From Agapanthus africanus (lineage: Eukaryota > Streptophyta > Magnoliopsida > Asparagales > Amaryllidaceae), in the NCBI GenBank assembly GCA_030015575.1, contig JASDDO010000024.1, positions 217,640,996 to 217,704,995 of the forward strand: DNA of 64,000 bases. The letters are read 5' to 3'. The first letter of the stretch is position 1; the number at the start of each line of letters is the position of its first letter. Made by a program: the position numbers and the translations under genes. This document shows, piece after piece, positions 1-11,360 of this stretch. The notes beneath the pieces are model-generated. The model was given only the letters and a program-made list of their open reading frames with translations, searched no databases and was not told where the DNA came from.

Positions 1-712
1 TTAATAAAGGTAGCTCTTTTTCTTATTCTATTTCTTTGTAGTTTCATTATGAATTCTCACTCCATCTCTTTTTCTCCCAACATGCGCGAGTAATTCTCCG
101 CTTGTTAGGGTTCGTAGGATTAGGTTAGGTTAATGGATGATGAAAATACCTAAACTCTTTTTACGTCCTATAAAGTTTATAAACTTTATCAAAAGAATCA
201 TTAACGTCCTAATCGGGCGCGCTACCAATTCATTGTTAGTCTCGACCGCGATTAGAGATTAGATTAATGATTGTTTTGGTAAAGGCTAGATATGAACGGA
301 GTTCCGTGTCGAGATAGGGGTCAAGAGTGGGATTCCTTTTCCCTCCAGAAATCCTAATCTACATGCATCACTGTCGTTCTAGTTTTAAATCTATTAAAGG
401 AGAAAGAGTAATTTTTAATTAATCATCTATAACTACTAAATCCTAATGAACCCTACAAGCCCTCTTCTTATATAAACTTACATCCGTAGTTAATCTAGAT
501 TTATATTTTGCATCCGTGTTTAACGTAGATCTAGATCCTACAACCATTCTACAATATTCTTTATCCCTCCTCTCTTTTTCAATACGTCTAAAGTAAGAGT
601 AAAAGGTTCCACGTTTCCCAGAGGATGACCTGTACTCATCTCGGTCTAGCTACGCGCAACACCGTTATTGATTGCGGTTAACTACTACAAACACAATTTT
701 TCAAATCAATCA
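1..712 (+). mobile_element. Element D: 3' part of an Athila-like LTR
   Basis: The end of this stretch carries the same U5 signature as the LTRs of elements A and B: a tagctac block, then accgttattgattgcggtta, then a terminus in aatca at 712. From 713 the sequence changes to Tat RNase H coding sequence. The LTR is cut by the window edge, so its start, its partner LTR and its target duplication cannot be seen. It may be the 3' LTR of a full element or a solo LTR. The body differs from the A and B LTRs, so it is a third family of the same lineage. No coding sequence is visible. Confidence 0.75.
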
Positions 713-2134
713 TTCGGCACATGAGGTCCACCTCATATCAAAAGTGGATCCTCTCAAATACTTGATGTCAAAAGCCATACTAATAGGACGACTCGCTAAA
801 TGGGCCCTGCTCTTGATGGAGTTCTCGATAACTTATTGTCCTTTCAAGGCGGTAAAAGGCCAGGTTATCGCCGATTTTCTTGCTGAACATCCGATACCTG
901 CCGATTCTCTTTTGAACTGCGAATTGCTCGACGAGCACGCGTTTGACGCGATCGGCGGGGAGAGAAGAGAGAATGATACCTGGTGGGAACTCTATTTCGA
1001 TGGAGCATCTTCCATGAAGAAGAGCAAACAAAGTACCCCCATAATCAAATCCGGGGTGGGCCTCATCTTCGTGACTCCACAAGGAGGGATAATGCGCTTT
1101 GCCTTTTCCCTAATAGAGTCGAGGACAAACAATGAAGCAGAATATGAAGCTTTGATAGCAGGTCTTGAGATCGCTGTCGACATAGGAATCGAAAATCTCC
1201 TCATATACAGAGACTCTTAGCTGGTCGTTAGTCAAGTAAACGGTGACTATCAAACGTGCAAACCGGAGTAGGTAAAGTATGGCGAGAGAGTACAACGATT
1301 GCTGATTCAAATCCCTGCCTACGCCCTGAAAAGCATACCGCGAGCGGAGAATAGCAAAGCAGACGTGTTAGCTAAACTCGCTAAAGAACTGGCCGATGAA
1401 AACCTCGACGACGTAAGGATCATAGTACAAAGCCGTCGGGTTCTTGCACTGGCAGAAATATCTCCGGAGTCGTTTGAAGAAAAGGGAGCGACCAAGAAAA
1501 TGGCCCTACAAATAAAAGACCTGGAAAAGGCTAAGGACCGGAGAGAAGTTTTTATAGACTACTTCAAATCACGTCGAACTCCTGAAGATGCGTCCTCAAG
1601 ACATCAACTCATGAAACGAGCTCTGTCCTTCACCTTCGTCAATGACACGCTATATAAGAGATCGTTCGACTCTCTATGGCTGAGATGCATGGGACCCGAA
1701 AAAGCAAGGAGAGTCGTCCAAGAAACTTATGACGGACTCTGTGGATCTCATCAAGCCGGGCCAAAGATGAAGCTGAAGATCAAAAGGATGGGCTACTATT
1801 GGCCCATAATGATCCAAGACTGTCTCGAATACGCGAAGCAGTGCCATTCGTGCCAGATTCACGGGGACTTTATCCACCAGTATCCAAATCCGTTACATCC
1901 AACGGTGGCTAGCTGGCTATTCGAAATGTGGGGAACTGACATAATCGGGCCTATCGAACCGGCATCATCCAGAGGGCATCGGTTCATATTGGAGATAACT
2001 GATTATTTCTCTAAGTGGGCGGAAGAAATACAGCTAAGAGAAGTGAAGACGGAGAATATCCTCCATTTCTTCAAGACACACGTTATTTATCGGTTCGGCA
2101 CTCCACGATGGATTATCTCCGATAACGGGCCAGC
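713..2134 (+). pseudogene. pol: Tat-1 pol: RNase H, second RNase H, integrase N-terminal half
   Basis: One reading frame runs from the LTR edge to 2134. It starts in the end of the RT-linked RNase H (KVDPLKYLMSK, then VADFLAEHP). A second RNase H domain follows (WWELYFDGASS, GVGLIFVTPQGG, NNEAEYEALIAGLEIA), a Tat hallmark. Then come the linker RAENSKADVLAKLAKELAD, the integrase zinc finger (ending CHSCQ) and the start of the catalytic core (WGTDIIGPIEPASS, IISDNGP, giving the first two acidic residues). In-frame TAG stops at 1218-1220 and 1269-1271 break it; the first is explained by CAG to TAG. The frame is cut at 2134 by element A and resumes at 9722. Confidence in the family is high; function is lost. 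Confidence 0.9.
2130..2134 (+). repeat. Target-site duplication of element A, left copy (ccagc)
   Basis: Five bases precede the LTR start TGTTC. The partner at 9722-9726 is ctagc, one mismatch. The undamaged integrase of Tat-2 reads gggctagcctac at this point, so the insertion site is certain and the mismatch is a later change in the left copy. Confidence 0.85.
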
Positions 2135-2615
2135 TGTTCATACCAGAATATTGCATTTTATACCGCCCATTCTTACGCTCGTGTGTTTATAGGTAGGTGC
2201 TTTTAATCCGTGTTTGTTACATATTTACATATTACAGGTTTCCAGTACAAATATTGCAAATCAAGACAAAATCTCCACAGTTACGCCAAAAGCAGAACAT
2301 CTGTTGACAGCAGATAAAAGCCGGGTTCCGGTCATCCATATCCGTCCAGAGCTGAGTATCAGTTCCAGAGACAAGACATATGACAGTGGTCATTCGTGTC
2401 TCGGACAAGCACAGAGCACAAGGGGGGCTGCACAAGAATCAATGGGTGCGCGGAGCTCGAGGGAAATAGAAGTCAAAAGTGAAGAAAATAAAACAATCTT
2501 GGACTAAGAAATCTGAAGATATTCTGGAAGACTTTGTGCAGTGTAAAGTTTTCAAACACGAGAAAATTTGTAAACAGGAAAACCCACAAAACCCGACCAC
2601 CCAAATCCACCATAC

Positions 2616-2664
2616 GGCCGCGGTTCCGCGGCCAATAGGGGGTCTAGGCCGCGGAACCGCGGCC
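2616..2664. repeat. GC-rich inverted repeat in the element A U3
   Basis: The 18-nt arm at 2616-2633 (GGCCGCGGTTCCGCGGCC) is the exact reverse complement of 2647-2664, with a 14-nt spacer. Each arm is itself palindromic apart from its central two bases. It lies about 90 bp before the TATA box. The 3' LTR copy starting at 8481 has one C to T change. Confidence 0.9.
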
Positions 2665-2754
2665 ATGTTGACTCCTCTCTCTGTCGTTTTTTGGGGGCAT
2701 ATTGGTACATTCATTTAGGGTCAGAATCTGGCCCTAGGGTTTCAACTCTCCTCC

Positions 2755-2762
2755 TATAAATA
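2755..2762 (+). promoter_or_regulatory. TATA box of element A LTR
   Basis: TATAAATA lies in a pyrimidine-rich setting about 620 bp into the LTR and is repeated at 8618-8625 in the 3' LTR. It is the best candidate for the element promoter; transcription would start around 2785-2795. Confidence 0.7.
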
Positions 2763-3857
2763 CCCCAGATCTGAACCATTGTAAGGTGTTAATTTCTTTA
2801 GCCTCTCTTAGTGTAGTTTTGTTCTTCTTCTTCTTCTTCTTCATCTTTCCTCCATGAAAATGTAGTTAGAGCATTGAGTGGATGTTAAATGAAGATGATG
2901 GTTTTTTGTATCATTCTTGTTTGTTTAGCTTCCCCTTGAGATTCTTGCTTTCTCTTGATCTTTCAACCTCTTCATTGAGCTTGAAAGTTTAAGGGTTTGT
3001 TATTGATCTCAAGGGTTGTATCTTCTTATGGAATTAATGCTTCATTTCACATGAGTTCTTTACCCTTCTCTTGATCTTGCGACCTCTTGATTGAGGTTGC
3101 AAGTTTAAGGGTTGGCTATTGATCCCATGCTTGTCTTGAGTTCTAGTTTCTAGTTCTTTTTCTTGCTTATTTATTTCTTGCTTTTTATTACCTTGCTTTA
3201 CTTTCATGCACTTAAATTCCATGCCCTTACTTACTTGTAATCTTTTCTTTTCTTTTGCTCTTTTTTGTTCTTTTTGTGAATGGTTGTAATTATCGTTGTT
3301 AAGAATAAATACGGTATTGTAAGTTAATATTTCTTTGCTCATTTCCTTTTCCCGTTATTTTCCATTGAACTCCGCCCAAACGTTACGCAAGCGCTCCGTT
3401 AGGCACCCTACCCTACCAAGGTAACGGTGATTCCTAACCGCGACCGGTTGCGTTCGGTTTGGCCGGAGGCAAAAGCAAGAGACAAGAACGGAAGGACAAG
3501 AGTAAATAAGCCGGATTCCATAAATACCGTGCTTAAATCCCCTAATCCACATTGTTGCCGATTGCTCTAGCTTCAATTGGTCAAGACTCGGCTCAAAAGT
3601 TTTGAGTACGGATTTCTTTAGCTTACAATTTCGTATCTTTTTCTTAACAACTTTATACTTGCAAATAAAACACATAGGTTAGACTTGAACAAACATAACT
3701 CATTCTTTATTGACTCGTCTAAGACAAGAACGGAAATACAACCATCACCCTGTGGATCGACCCGTGCTCAACCGGCTAGCTGCATAGCGACACCGTCCTG
3801 ATCGCGGTTATACTTTAGAACTTTGAACATCCGACACGCCAAAAGCGTGCGATCAAA

Positions 3858-3875
3858 TGGCGCCGTTGCCGGGGA
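3858..3875 (+). other. Primer-binding site, tRNA-Asp type
   Basis: TGGCGCCGTTGCCGGGGA begins two bases after the LTR end. It is the exact complement of the last 18 bases of plant tRNA-Asp including CCA, the primer usual for Athila elements. Confidence 0.92.
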
Positions 3876-4907
3876 GACGGTAACGTATTTTCTTTCTTGT
3901 TATTCGGGTTAATATTATTTTTGTATATATTTATAAAAAAAATAAATATCTTTTTGTTTTTTTTGATATTTTTTTGTGAGCAAGTCTGCAGATTTGCGAA
4001 CTGTGATTGTGGGGAGCAAAGTGTACGTTCAAGGCTAAGGTGATTGCAAAGTACAGTGCCAAAGATCCGGGTAGTTTGACCCGCGCAAGCGAACTTTTCA
4101 AGCTTACCGGATTTGATTCAATGGGGGTTTCCTAACCCAAAAACTTAACGGTACGTACTTTACTAACACCTTCTTCTCAAATCCGACGCATCCAATATAC
4201 TATTCTTTGCAGGATTCTTTGCAAGTTCGCTAGCAAACGCTAAAAATTGACTAACCCGTATTTGTTGCAGTGCCCTGCTTAAACTAAAAAACGATTCTTT
4301 GATTCTTTATTGAATTTTTTTGAATTGCGCATTGCATACATTAATACGGACTTAAGGGCAAGCGAACCCCACAATATACGGTAAAGGATTTCATCACCTT
4401 TTCCGTGGCCCACAAATCACGAACTTGAGCATAACGTTTACCCGCACAAATTTTAAAAGAAATTAGACTTTAAGCCTTAAGGACTTCGCGCTCATTAGGA
4501 GAAGTTAACCGTGTTTAGAACCTCGCTTAACGGTACATTGTTTACGGGGTGTCTAGGAAAGTATTAACGGCGAAACCGCCAAAAGAGAAAGGGTTATTTA
4601 ATTAAAGAACTTCGCGAAAGCGTTGGAAAACCTCCCCTTATCTCTGCACTTACCTGGCCTCATGATCAGTGTATCTTAAGCCTGTTTCTCGACACAGTTT
4701 TACTTCGACAATCAAGTTCTGGAGCGGTCTAGTTGACCTAGGTGAACCCTAGAACGATTAGGTGTGTGGTATTTTTGTGTCGTGATTGTTTTTGTCCATA
4801 TTCTTTTTTTTTGTGTATATTTCATTCTTTTGTTAATATCTAAAAAAAAAATCACATTCTTTTTCCCCTCCTTTTCTCTTCCTTTCTTTCCTTCTTCTTT
4901 TCATATC
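3876..4907 (+). other. Element A untranslated leader
   Basis: About 1 kb between primer site and ORF with no convincing coding frame. A segment near 4720-4760 (ctagttgacctaggtgaaccctag) is matched in element B near 47960-48000 in the opposite orientation, so part of the leader is conserved between the families. Confidence 0.6.
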
Positions 4908-6584
4908 ATGGGTACTCCACCTAGAAAAACTCTTGCCGAACTTTGGTACCCATAACCTGACATTACTTCTTACGGTTCTTGCTTTGGCCGAACGTCGAAC
5001 GATCCCTCCATGCCCAAAATCTCTTTGAAAGATCGGATAAACGCGTCTAGGACAAACACTTGCCCTCCGCAATCCACTTTGTATCAACCTTTTCAACCTC
5101 CCCCACCCTCTGATGTTGATACCCCTTTTGCAAGTCGTCCTTTGTCCATCGCTGAACATATTAAACAATCCTGTAGCCGATCTTTCACTCCTTTCACCAC
5201 TACAGATTCTTGGGATCAACAATTCCATTCACCTTCTTATCCAAATGTTGATCCTGCTCCTGTCCAGCCATTCAATTCCTACCAGTCCTACCCGACTTTT
5301 GCACCTTCCCTAGACATTGCTTCTGAACCGCCATTTGGGAGTTTTCAGTATCCAAACAACTTTGAATCTTTTACTGAAACCCCTTCCCAACCCATGTCTA
5401 GTCTGGAACAGTCGTTGGAAGACTTTAGGGTAGCGTCATGCCAACAGATGATGGATTTGAATGCGTCCATGGCCACCCTCATACAACCTACTGACCCGGT
5501 AGCTAGTTTCCAACTAGCTCCTAATTTTCCAATGTATGATGAGGCGGTTGGACAGATTGAGAATTTGAGTGGAGAGAGTGAGCTGTACCCCCTTCCAAAT
5601 CAAACCTACCGGTTTCAAATTGAATCCCACAACTCCTATGTTGAAAAGCTATCAAGTGTCCCAACTGAATTATCGATTGAAGATAGAATGTTTGATGAGT
5701 TGTGCGACTTTGCAGTGTTTGATTTACCCGATTGTGAAGGGACCTTGCCAAGTGAAACCACACCCAATCCTTTTGACCTCTACACCTCCATCTTAGAACC
5801 AGAATCGATTGAAATCCATGCTTTTGATGAGGTGTCTGAGAAAATTGACTTTCACTTGATTGAGGATATTGACGTTGGGAATATTTTGAATGATGAACCC
5901 ACAGATTTGGCTGAGTTTTTCTCTCCAAGTCATCATCCCGAGTCATTAAATGTTTTTCCCGAACTTCATATGCGTCTTGATATTGATGATAAATGCATGG
6001 ATGAGCTAAATTTTGAGGAAAATATTGAGGATAGTTTTGAGGATGAACCAGTTTTAATTGATGAGTCGGATTTTCCCATTCATCCTGTCCCTTTCATTGA
6101 CTGTGTACATCCTCCTGAACCTTTAACCGATAACCTTCCTCAACCACTTACCTCCATCCTTCCCATCGTTCCGACCTGGCAAGACATCGTATCATTTTCA
6201 CTTCCTGTGTCTGGTTTACCGAGTTCGGCGTACCCATGGTTTCTCACGAATCTTGAGGGATTTGACCCCATTTCTCGACGAGTTAATATATTAGCACAAT
6301 CGCTTTTCACACACCGGTCATCACAAATTGTGCTAATCTATTCACTCCATTTTCACCCTCAAGTTCGTATTCCACTTCTTTCTCCCTTCCGCCATTCTTC
6401 TTCTCATATACCGAGACCGTATCCCGCTTCTTCCTCCATACGGTCTCGCGTAGTCTCCATTTCTTACCTCTCCGCATTCTTTCACCAACCAGCACATTAT
6501 AACGATAAAATCTTTGAATGGTTGGTGTTAACTTTTGGTCTGTGTAAGGCCTTGTATAGCTTGACACTGTTCTTTCCCCCCTAA
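4908..6584 (+). pseudogene. Element A internal ORF, unknown conserved protein
   Basis: From ATG at 4908 the frame reads MGTPPRKTLAELWYP, meets an in-frame TAA at 4953-4955, then stays open to 6584. Without the stop it would be about 558 codons. The protein is rich in Ser, Pro, Phe and acidic residues, has no membrane segment or zinc knuckle, and matches no family I recognise. Element B encodes a clear homologue on the other strand (47773 to about 45670) where the stop codon is a His codon, so the longer start is the ancestral one. Shared blocks include LKDRI, HAFDEVSEKIDFHLIEDID, HPESLNV, ELHMRLD and, near the end, LEGFDPISRRV and LTFGLCKALYSL. The start KTLAELWYP faintly recalls the N-terminus of Athila Gag; that is a guess. 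Confidence 0.75.
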
Positions 6585-7799
6585 TCCTGAACTTCATCGC
6601 TTTACAGTGGAAACACTGTTTCATTTAAGTTTGGGGGGAACCCTTTTTTGTGTATATATATATTTTTTTGTTTTGTTTTCTTTTTTTGTATATAATTTGT
6701 TTCTAGGGAGCGCCGACAATTTTGACCCTCTTGGTGTAGCCTGATAATGAGGGCACTGTCAAGTTTAAGTTTGGGGGTGTGCTCGGTAAGCTTTCTTTCT
6801 TCGCATTCATTTGCATATTTTGCATTTGTATACCTTATTAAAAACCCACAAAAATTGAAAATTTTCCAAAAAAAATATAAAAACTTTGTCGTCAAGTTAG
6901 CTAATAGGGTAACTTAGATTTTTATTCTGAAAGTTTAGTTGATATGTTAGAAATAACTAAATTCTAGACTTAGGAATTGAAAATCCTTAAAATAACCCTC
7001 ATTCTGTCTAATTTTGGTAAGTATACGTCCTTACAGTTTTTTGAGTTCAGTTCTTGAGTTAAGTCAAGATGAAGGGAAAGTATTGAAGCTTTACTGGAGG
7101 ATAAGTCTGAAAAATAGTTTCTTTTCTTGAGTTCAAATTCAGAAAGTATATACCCTACAAACTGCACTTACACGCACCTTGAAACTTGGGATAGTAGATG
7201 ATACCTAGAAATACTCTTGCCTGAAAGCCTAGTATGAAAGAAAAAACGGTATTTAAAGCTAAACACCAAAAGAGCATGTTGAAAAATATATCCGGTCTTG
7301 AAAAAGAAAAAGAAAAAGAAAAAGAAAAAGAAAAAAATAGAATAAAGTCAAGACCTGGAAACTACTATTTACGCTTTAAAGTTCACACATTCAGTAATCG
7401 ATCGTTAGTGCCTCAAGAAGCATTAATAGTCGCATGAAAGATGTGTGAGCAAATCCGTCCATCCTTAATGAAAAGAAGTAGTATTTGGTATTAGGGCAAG
7501 GGTATTATAGCTTGAATTGAATTCTTGAGTGTAGGGGTGCAAATATACACACACGTAGGGGTATACAATCGATGTTTGGATAAAAGATAGAAATAAAGAA
7601 TAAGACTTGTGTTTTCTGTAAAATTGATAAAAATCCCTGATTTGAGGCTGCACTTTAGAAGGAAAACTCAGGAGAACCAAGGTTAAATAGATAGGAGGCG
7701 TGAAAAATAAGGGTTGAATATTTCTAACCTATGATAATAGAGTTTCTAATGTGAATACTAAACTGTAGGAGTAGGATCATTGTTAACTTATGACACTAG
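6585..7799 (+). other. Element A 3' non-coding segment
   Basis: AT-rich, with a short GAAAAA microsatellite at about 7303-7336 and scattered stops in all frames. Pieces (for example the agttaagtttgggggtgtgctcgg stretch near 6759) are matched in element B near 45475-45500, opposite strand. No gene seen. Confidence 0.6.
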
Positions 7800-7997
7800 C
7801 TTGACGGGATTTTGTGGGTAGTATCCGCTGAAAACCCTCAGGAGACAACACTCCTCCTACTAGGGACACCTAGAGGTTTAACGGCTTGTTGCACACGCTC
7901 AGTGCAATCGTGTTCCCTGCGAAAGTGCGGTTAGGATTTTATTTTTGTGAATAATTGGTTTTGCTCGGGACGAGCAAAAGTTAAGTTTGGGGGTATT
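7800..7997 (+). promoter_or_regulatory. Conserved 3' block with hairpin and polypurine tract
   Basis: This block, including ggagacaacactcctcctac, is closely matched in element B (44170-44365, minus) although other non-coding parts differ. It ends with a perfect 9-bp hairpin, TTTTGCTCG/CGAGCAAAA with loop GGA (7959-7979), then the polypurine tract aagtttgggggtatt (7983-7997) that primes plus-strand synthesis next to the 3' LTR. Confidence 0.8.
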
Positions 7998-9721
7998 TGT
8001 TCATACCAGAATATTGCATTTTATACCGCCCATTCTTACGCTCGTGTGTTTATATGTAGGTGCTTTTAATCCGTGTTTGTTACATATTTACAGATTACAG
8101 GTTTCCAGTACAAATATTGCAAATCAAGACAAAATCTCCACAGTTACGCCAAAAGCAGAACATCTGTTGACAGCAGATAAAAACCGGGTTCCGGTTATCC
8201 ATATCCGTCCAGAGCCGAGTACCGGTTCCAGAGACAAGACATATGACAGTGGTCATTCGTGTCTCGGACAAGCACAGAGCACGAGGGGGGCTGCACAAGA
8301 ATCAATGGGTGCGCGGAGCTCGAGGGAAATAGAAGTCAAAAGTGAAGAAAATAAAGCAATCTTGGACTAAGAAATCTGAAGATATTCTGGAAGACTTTGT
8401 GCAGTGTAAAGTTTTCAAACACGAGGAAACTTGTAAACAGGAAAACCCACAAAACCCGACCACCCAAATCCACCATACGGCCGCGGTTTCGCGGCCAATA
8501 GGGGGTCTAGGCCGCGGAACCGCGGCCATGTTGACTCCTCTCTCTGTCGTTTTTTGGGGGCATATTGGTACATTCATTTAGGGGCAGAATCTGGCCCTAG
8601 GGTTTCAACTCTCCTCCTATAAATACCCCAGATCTGAACCATTGTAAGGTGTTAATTTCTTTATCCTATCTTAGTGTAGTTTTGTTCTTCTTCTTCTTCT
8701 TCTTCATCTTTCCTCCATGAAAATGTAGTGAGAGCATTGAGTGGATGTTAAATGAAGATGAGGGTTTTTTTTGTATCATTCTTGTTTGTTTAGCTTCCCC
8801 TTGAGATTCTTGCTTTCTTTTGATCTTTCAACCTCTTCATTGAGCTTGAAAGTTTAAGGGTTTGTTATTGATCTCAAGGGTTGTATCTTCTTATGGAATT
8901 AGTGTTTCATTTCACATGAGTTCTTTACCCTTCTCTTGATCTTGCAACCTCTTGATTGAGCTTGCAAGTTTAAGGGTTGGCTATTGATCCCATGTTTGTC
9001 TTGAGTTCTAGTTTCTAGTTCTTTTTCTTGCTTATTTATTTCTTGCTTTTTATTACCTTGCTTTACTTTCATGCACTTAAATTCCATGCCCTTACTTACT
9101 TGTAATCTTTTCTTTTCTTTTGCTCTTTTTTGTTCTTTTTGTGAATGGTTGTAATTATCGTTGTTAAGAATAAATACGGTATTGTAAGTTAATATTTCTT
9201 TGCTCATTTCCTTTTCCCGTTATTTTCCATTGAACTCCGCCCAAACGTTACGCAAGCGCTCCGTTAGGCACCCTACCCTACCAAGGTAACGGTGATTCCT
9301 AACCGCGACCGGTTGCGTTCGGTTTGGCCGGAGGCAAAAGCAAGAGACAAGAACGGAAGGACAAGGGTAAATAAGCCGGATTCCACGAATACCGTGCTTA
9401 AATCCCCTAATCCACGTTGTTGCCGATTGCTCTAGCTTCAATTGGTCAAGACTCGGCTCAAAGGTTTTGAGTACGGATTTCTTTAGCTTACAATTTCGTA
9501 TCTTTTTCTTAACAACTTTATACTTGCAAATAAAACACATATGTTAGACTTGAACAAACATATACTCATTCTTTATTGACTCGTCTAAGACAAGAACGGA
9601 AATACAACCATCTCCCTGTGGATCGACCCGTGCTCAACCGGCTAGCTGTATAGCGACACCGTCCTGATCGCAGTTATACTTTAGAACTTTGAACATCCGA
9701 CACGCCAAAAGCGTGCGATCA
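7998..9721 (+). repeat. Element A 3' LTR
   Basis: Direct repeat of 2135-3855 with a low number of substitutions by eye. TATA box at 8618-8625. It ends at 9721, followed by the right target duplication ctagc (9722-9726) and the rest of the Tat-1 integrase. Confidence 0.93.
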
Positions 9722-10381
9722 CTAGCCTACAGAAGCCACAAGATCAGCTGCTTCGCACAACAGCATAATATAGACTGGAGATACTCTTCGGTCTATAATC
9801 CCCGAGTTAACGGTCTAGCTGAGGCTTTCAGCAAAACCTTGACGAAGATCGTGAAAAAGACAGTGTCCAAAAATAAGAAGGACTGGCACGAGAGACCGTA
9901 TGAAGCTCTCTGGGCGTATCGAACTACGTTCAAAATGGCCACAAACATAATGCCGCATGCATTGGTATTCAGCACAGAAGCGGTACTCCCCTTCGAGATA
10001 GAGTTACCCTCTCTACGAGTGGCGGTTCACTATGAGCCAACCGACGAAGAAAATGCTCACCTTCGGCTTGAGGAGTTCGACGCCCTTGATGAAACCCGGC
10101 TCATGGCACAACAAAACCTGGAGGCTTATAGAACAAAGATGACACGCTCATACGAGAGATTGACTAGGCCGAGAACATTCCACCAAGGCGAACTTATGCT
10201 AGTGGTCAAGAGACCTATGATCCCCAATCGTGCCAAGCGGGGGAAATTCGAGCCGAATTATGAAGGCCCGTACATCATAGACAAAGTCTACCAGGGTATG
10301 GCTTACTTGCTCATGGATATGCATGGCGAAAGACCCTTCAGACCGATAAACGGTCGGTTCCTAAAGAAATACTACGCCTGA
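9722..10381 (+). pseudogene. pol: Tat-1 integrase, C-terminal half
   Basis: The integrase frame resumes with LAYRSHK, exactly in phase with the part ending at 2134. It carries the end of the catalytic core (HNIDWRYSSVYNPRVNGLAE, with the third acidic residue in LAEAF) and the C-terminal DNA-binding region (GELMLVVKRPM, GKFEPNYEGPYIIDKVYQG, FLKKYYA), with a stop at 10379-10381. This part is unbroken. It is separated from its start by the 7.6-kb element A and cannot make a working enzyme. Confidence 0.9.
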
Positions 10382-10446
10382 CGAGTCACGGCCTAGGTCA
10401 ACGATAGATGACGACGCCTATGTCCGCTCGCTATCTTCCCAAGCCC

Positions 10447-10630
10447 AAACTTTATAAATAGTAGCCAACGAAACCGTTGCAACCACGGACCGAAACGTCC
10501 CTAAACAACAACTGACCAAAATGTCCCTAAACTAACCACGGACCGAAACGTCCTTAAACTAACGATGGACCGCAATGTCCTAAAATTTGCAACTGACCGA
10601 GACGTCTATAAACTACTACGGACCGCAGCA
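10447..10630 (+). repeat. GGACCG-type short tandem repeats
   Basis: Five or so degenerate units of about 35 bp with the core ggaccgaaacgtccctaaac, whose GGAC and GTCC ends pair. The same core recurs at 35711-35800 and inside the Tat LTRs (20727-21240, 21840-22050, 53860-54320). Confidence 0.8.
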
Positions 10631-10789
10631 TCCCAAGAACCAAAAAAATAAAAAAAATAAAAAGAGAAAATGGTATGTCCATAAGTGAGATGGGCACAGA
10701 TGAAAACCCGAAAGGGCACCATGAGTTAAAACAGCAAGGCTACCGGCGAGTTTTGTGAAAACCAGAAATGGCGAAATCTCGTTAAAAGA

Positions 10790-11012
10790 CACTTCCAAGG
10801 TCCTCTCGACCTTGTAAGGAGAAAATACCTGCGTGAGATCCTTACGACTCACAAGGGATAAACACACTTAGGAACCCCCACGATTCCAAAGGAGAAAACG
10901 CACTTACGAGATCCTCACGACTCGTAAGGAGAATTCCCCCTTTGAGACCCTCACGGCTCATAGGATTCAAAAGCCTTAAGCTACAGGGATCTGAACCTGT
11001 TCTTAAGCCGTC
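10790..11012 (+). repeat. Stem-loop cassette 1 (six hairpins)
   Basis: Six successive short stem-loops are separated by ggagaa-type spacers. Hairpin 1 is CAAGGTC-CTCTC-GACCTTG. Hairpins 2-5 have loops of the type atcCTCACga between paired arms such as TTACGAG/CTCGTAA. Hairpin 6 is CTTAAG..ACAGG..CCTGT..CTTAAG. The same order recurs in cassettes 2-4, in Tat-2 and, inverted, in element C. Stem sequences differ between hairpins while the loops hardly change. Confidence 0.8.
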
Positions 11013-11139
11013 ATACACTCCGATTTTTCCCTACAAGCGTTTCAATATTGACCCTTGTATACAATCCACGGGCACGAATAAACATTTCCCTAACAGAGCC
11101 CCACCAGCGACTAGGATATGGTCGCATGGTGAACAAACC

Positions 11140-11360
11140 CCTGTAAGTCCTCTCGACTTATCAGGAGAAAACACTCTTGTAAGATCCTTACGACTTATAA
11201 GAGAACATACACTTAAGAATTCTCACAATTTTTAAGGAGAAAACGCATCTACGGGATCCTCACGACTCGTAGGGAGAAACACCTTTATGAGACCCTTACG
11301 GCTCATAAAGTCAAAAGCCTTAGCCGACAGGATCTTAACCCTGTTTGCTAAGCTACCTTT
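11140..11360 (+). repeat. Stem-loop cassette 2
   Basis: Same six-hairpin order as cassette 1: GTAAGT/ACTTAT, TTGTAAG/CTTATAA, CTTAAGAAT/ATTTTTAAG, CTACGGG/CTCGTAG, TTATGAG/CTCATAA, then CTTAGC/GCTAAG enclosing ACAGG/CCTGT. Some pairs are G-T wobbles. Confidence 0.8.

Larger units (their letters stand above)
2135..3855 (+). repeat. Element A 5' LTR
   Basis: It begins TGTTCATACC and ends GATCA. It holds a GC-rich double palindrome (2616-2664), a TATA box (2755-2762), a TTC microsatellite near 2823 and the U5 end shared with elements B and D (gacccgtgctcaaccggctagc near 3760). ORFs in it are mirrored in the 3' LTR and show no known domain, so I do not call them genes. Confidence 0.93.
2135..9721 (+). 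mobile_element. Element A: non-autonomous Athila-like LTR retrotransposon
   Basis: Two long, nearly identical direct LTRs (2135-3855, 1721 nt; 7998-9721, 1724 nt) both start TGTTCATACC and end GCGTGCGATCA. They flank a 4.1-kb internal region with a tRNA-Asp primer site, one long ORF of unknown function and a polypurine tract. No gag zinc knuckle, protease, RT, RNase H or integrase is present, so it must borrow enzymes, as LARD-type elements do. The close LTR match by eye suggests one of the younger insertions here. It interrupts the Tat-1 integrase with a 5-bp duplication. Confidence 0.93.

Noticed and set aside
61-200. Telomere-like gttagggttcgtaggattaggttagg
   Set aside because: A single short irregular match, no TTTAGGG array.
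3034-3675. Minus-strand ORFs of about 100 codons, repeated at 8899-9540
   Set aside because: They are repeated only because they lie in the two LTRs of element A; low complexity (Lys, Glu, Gln), no domain.
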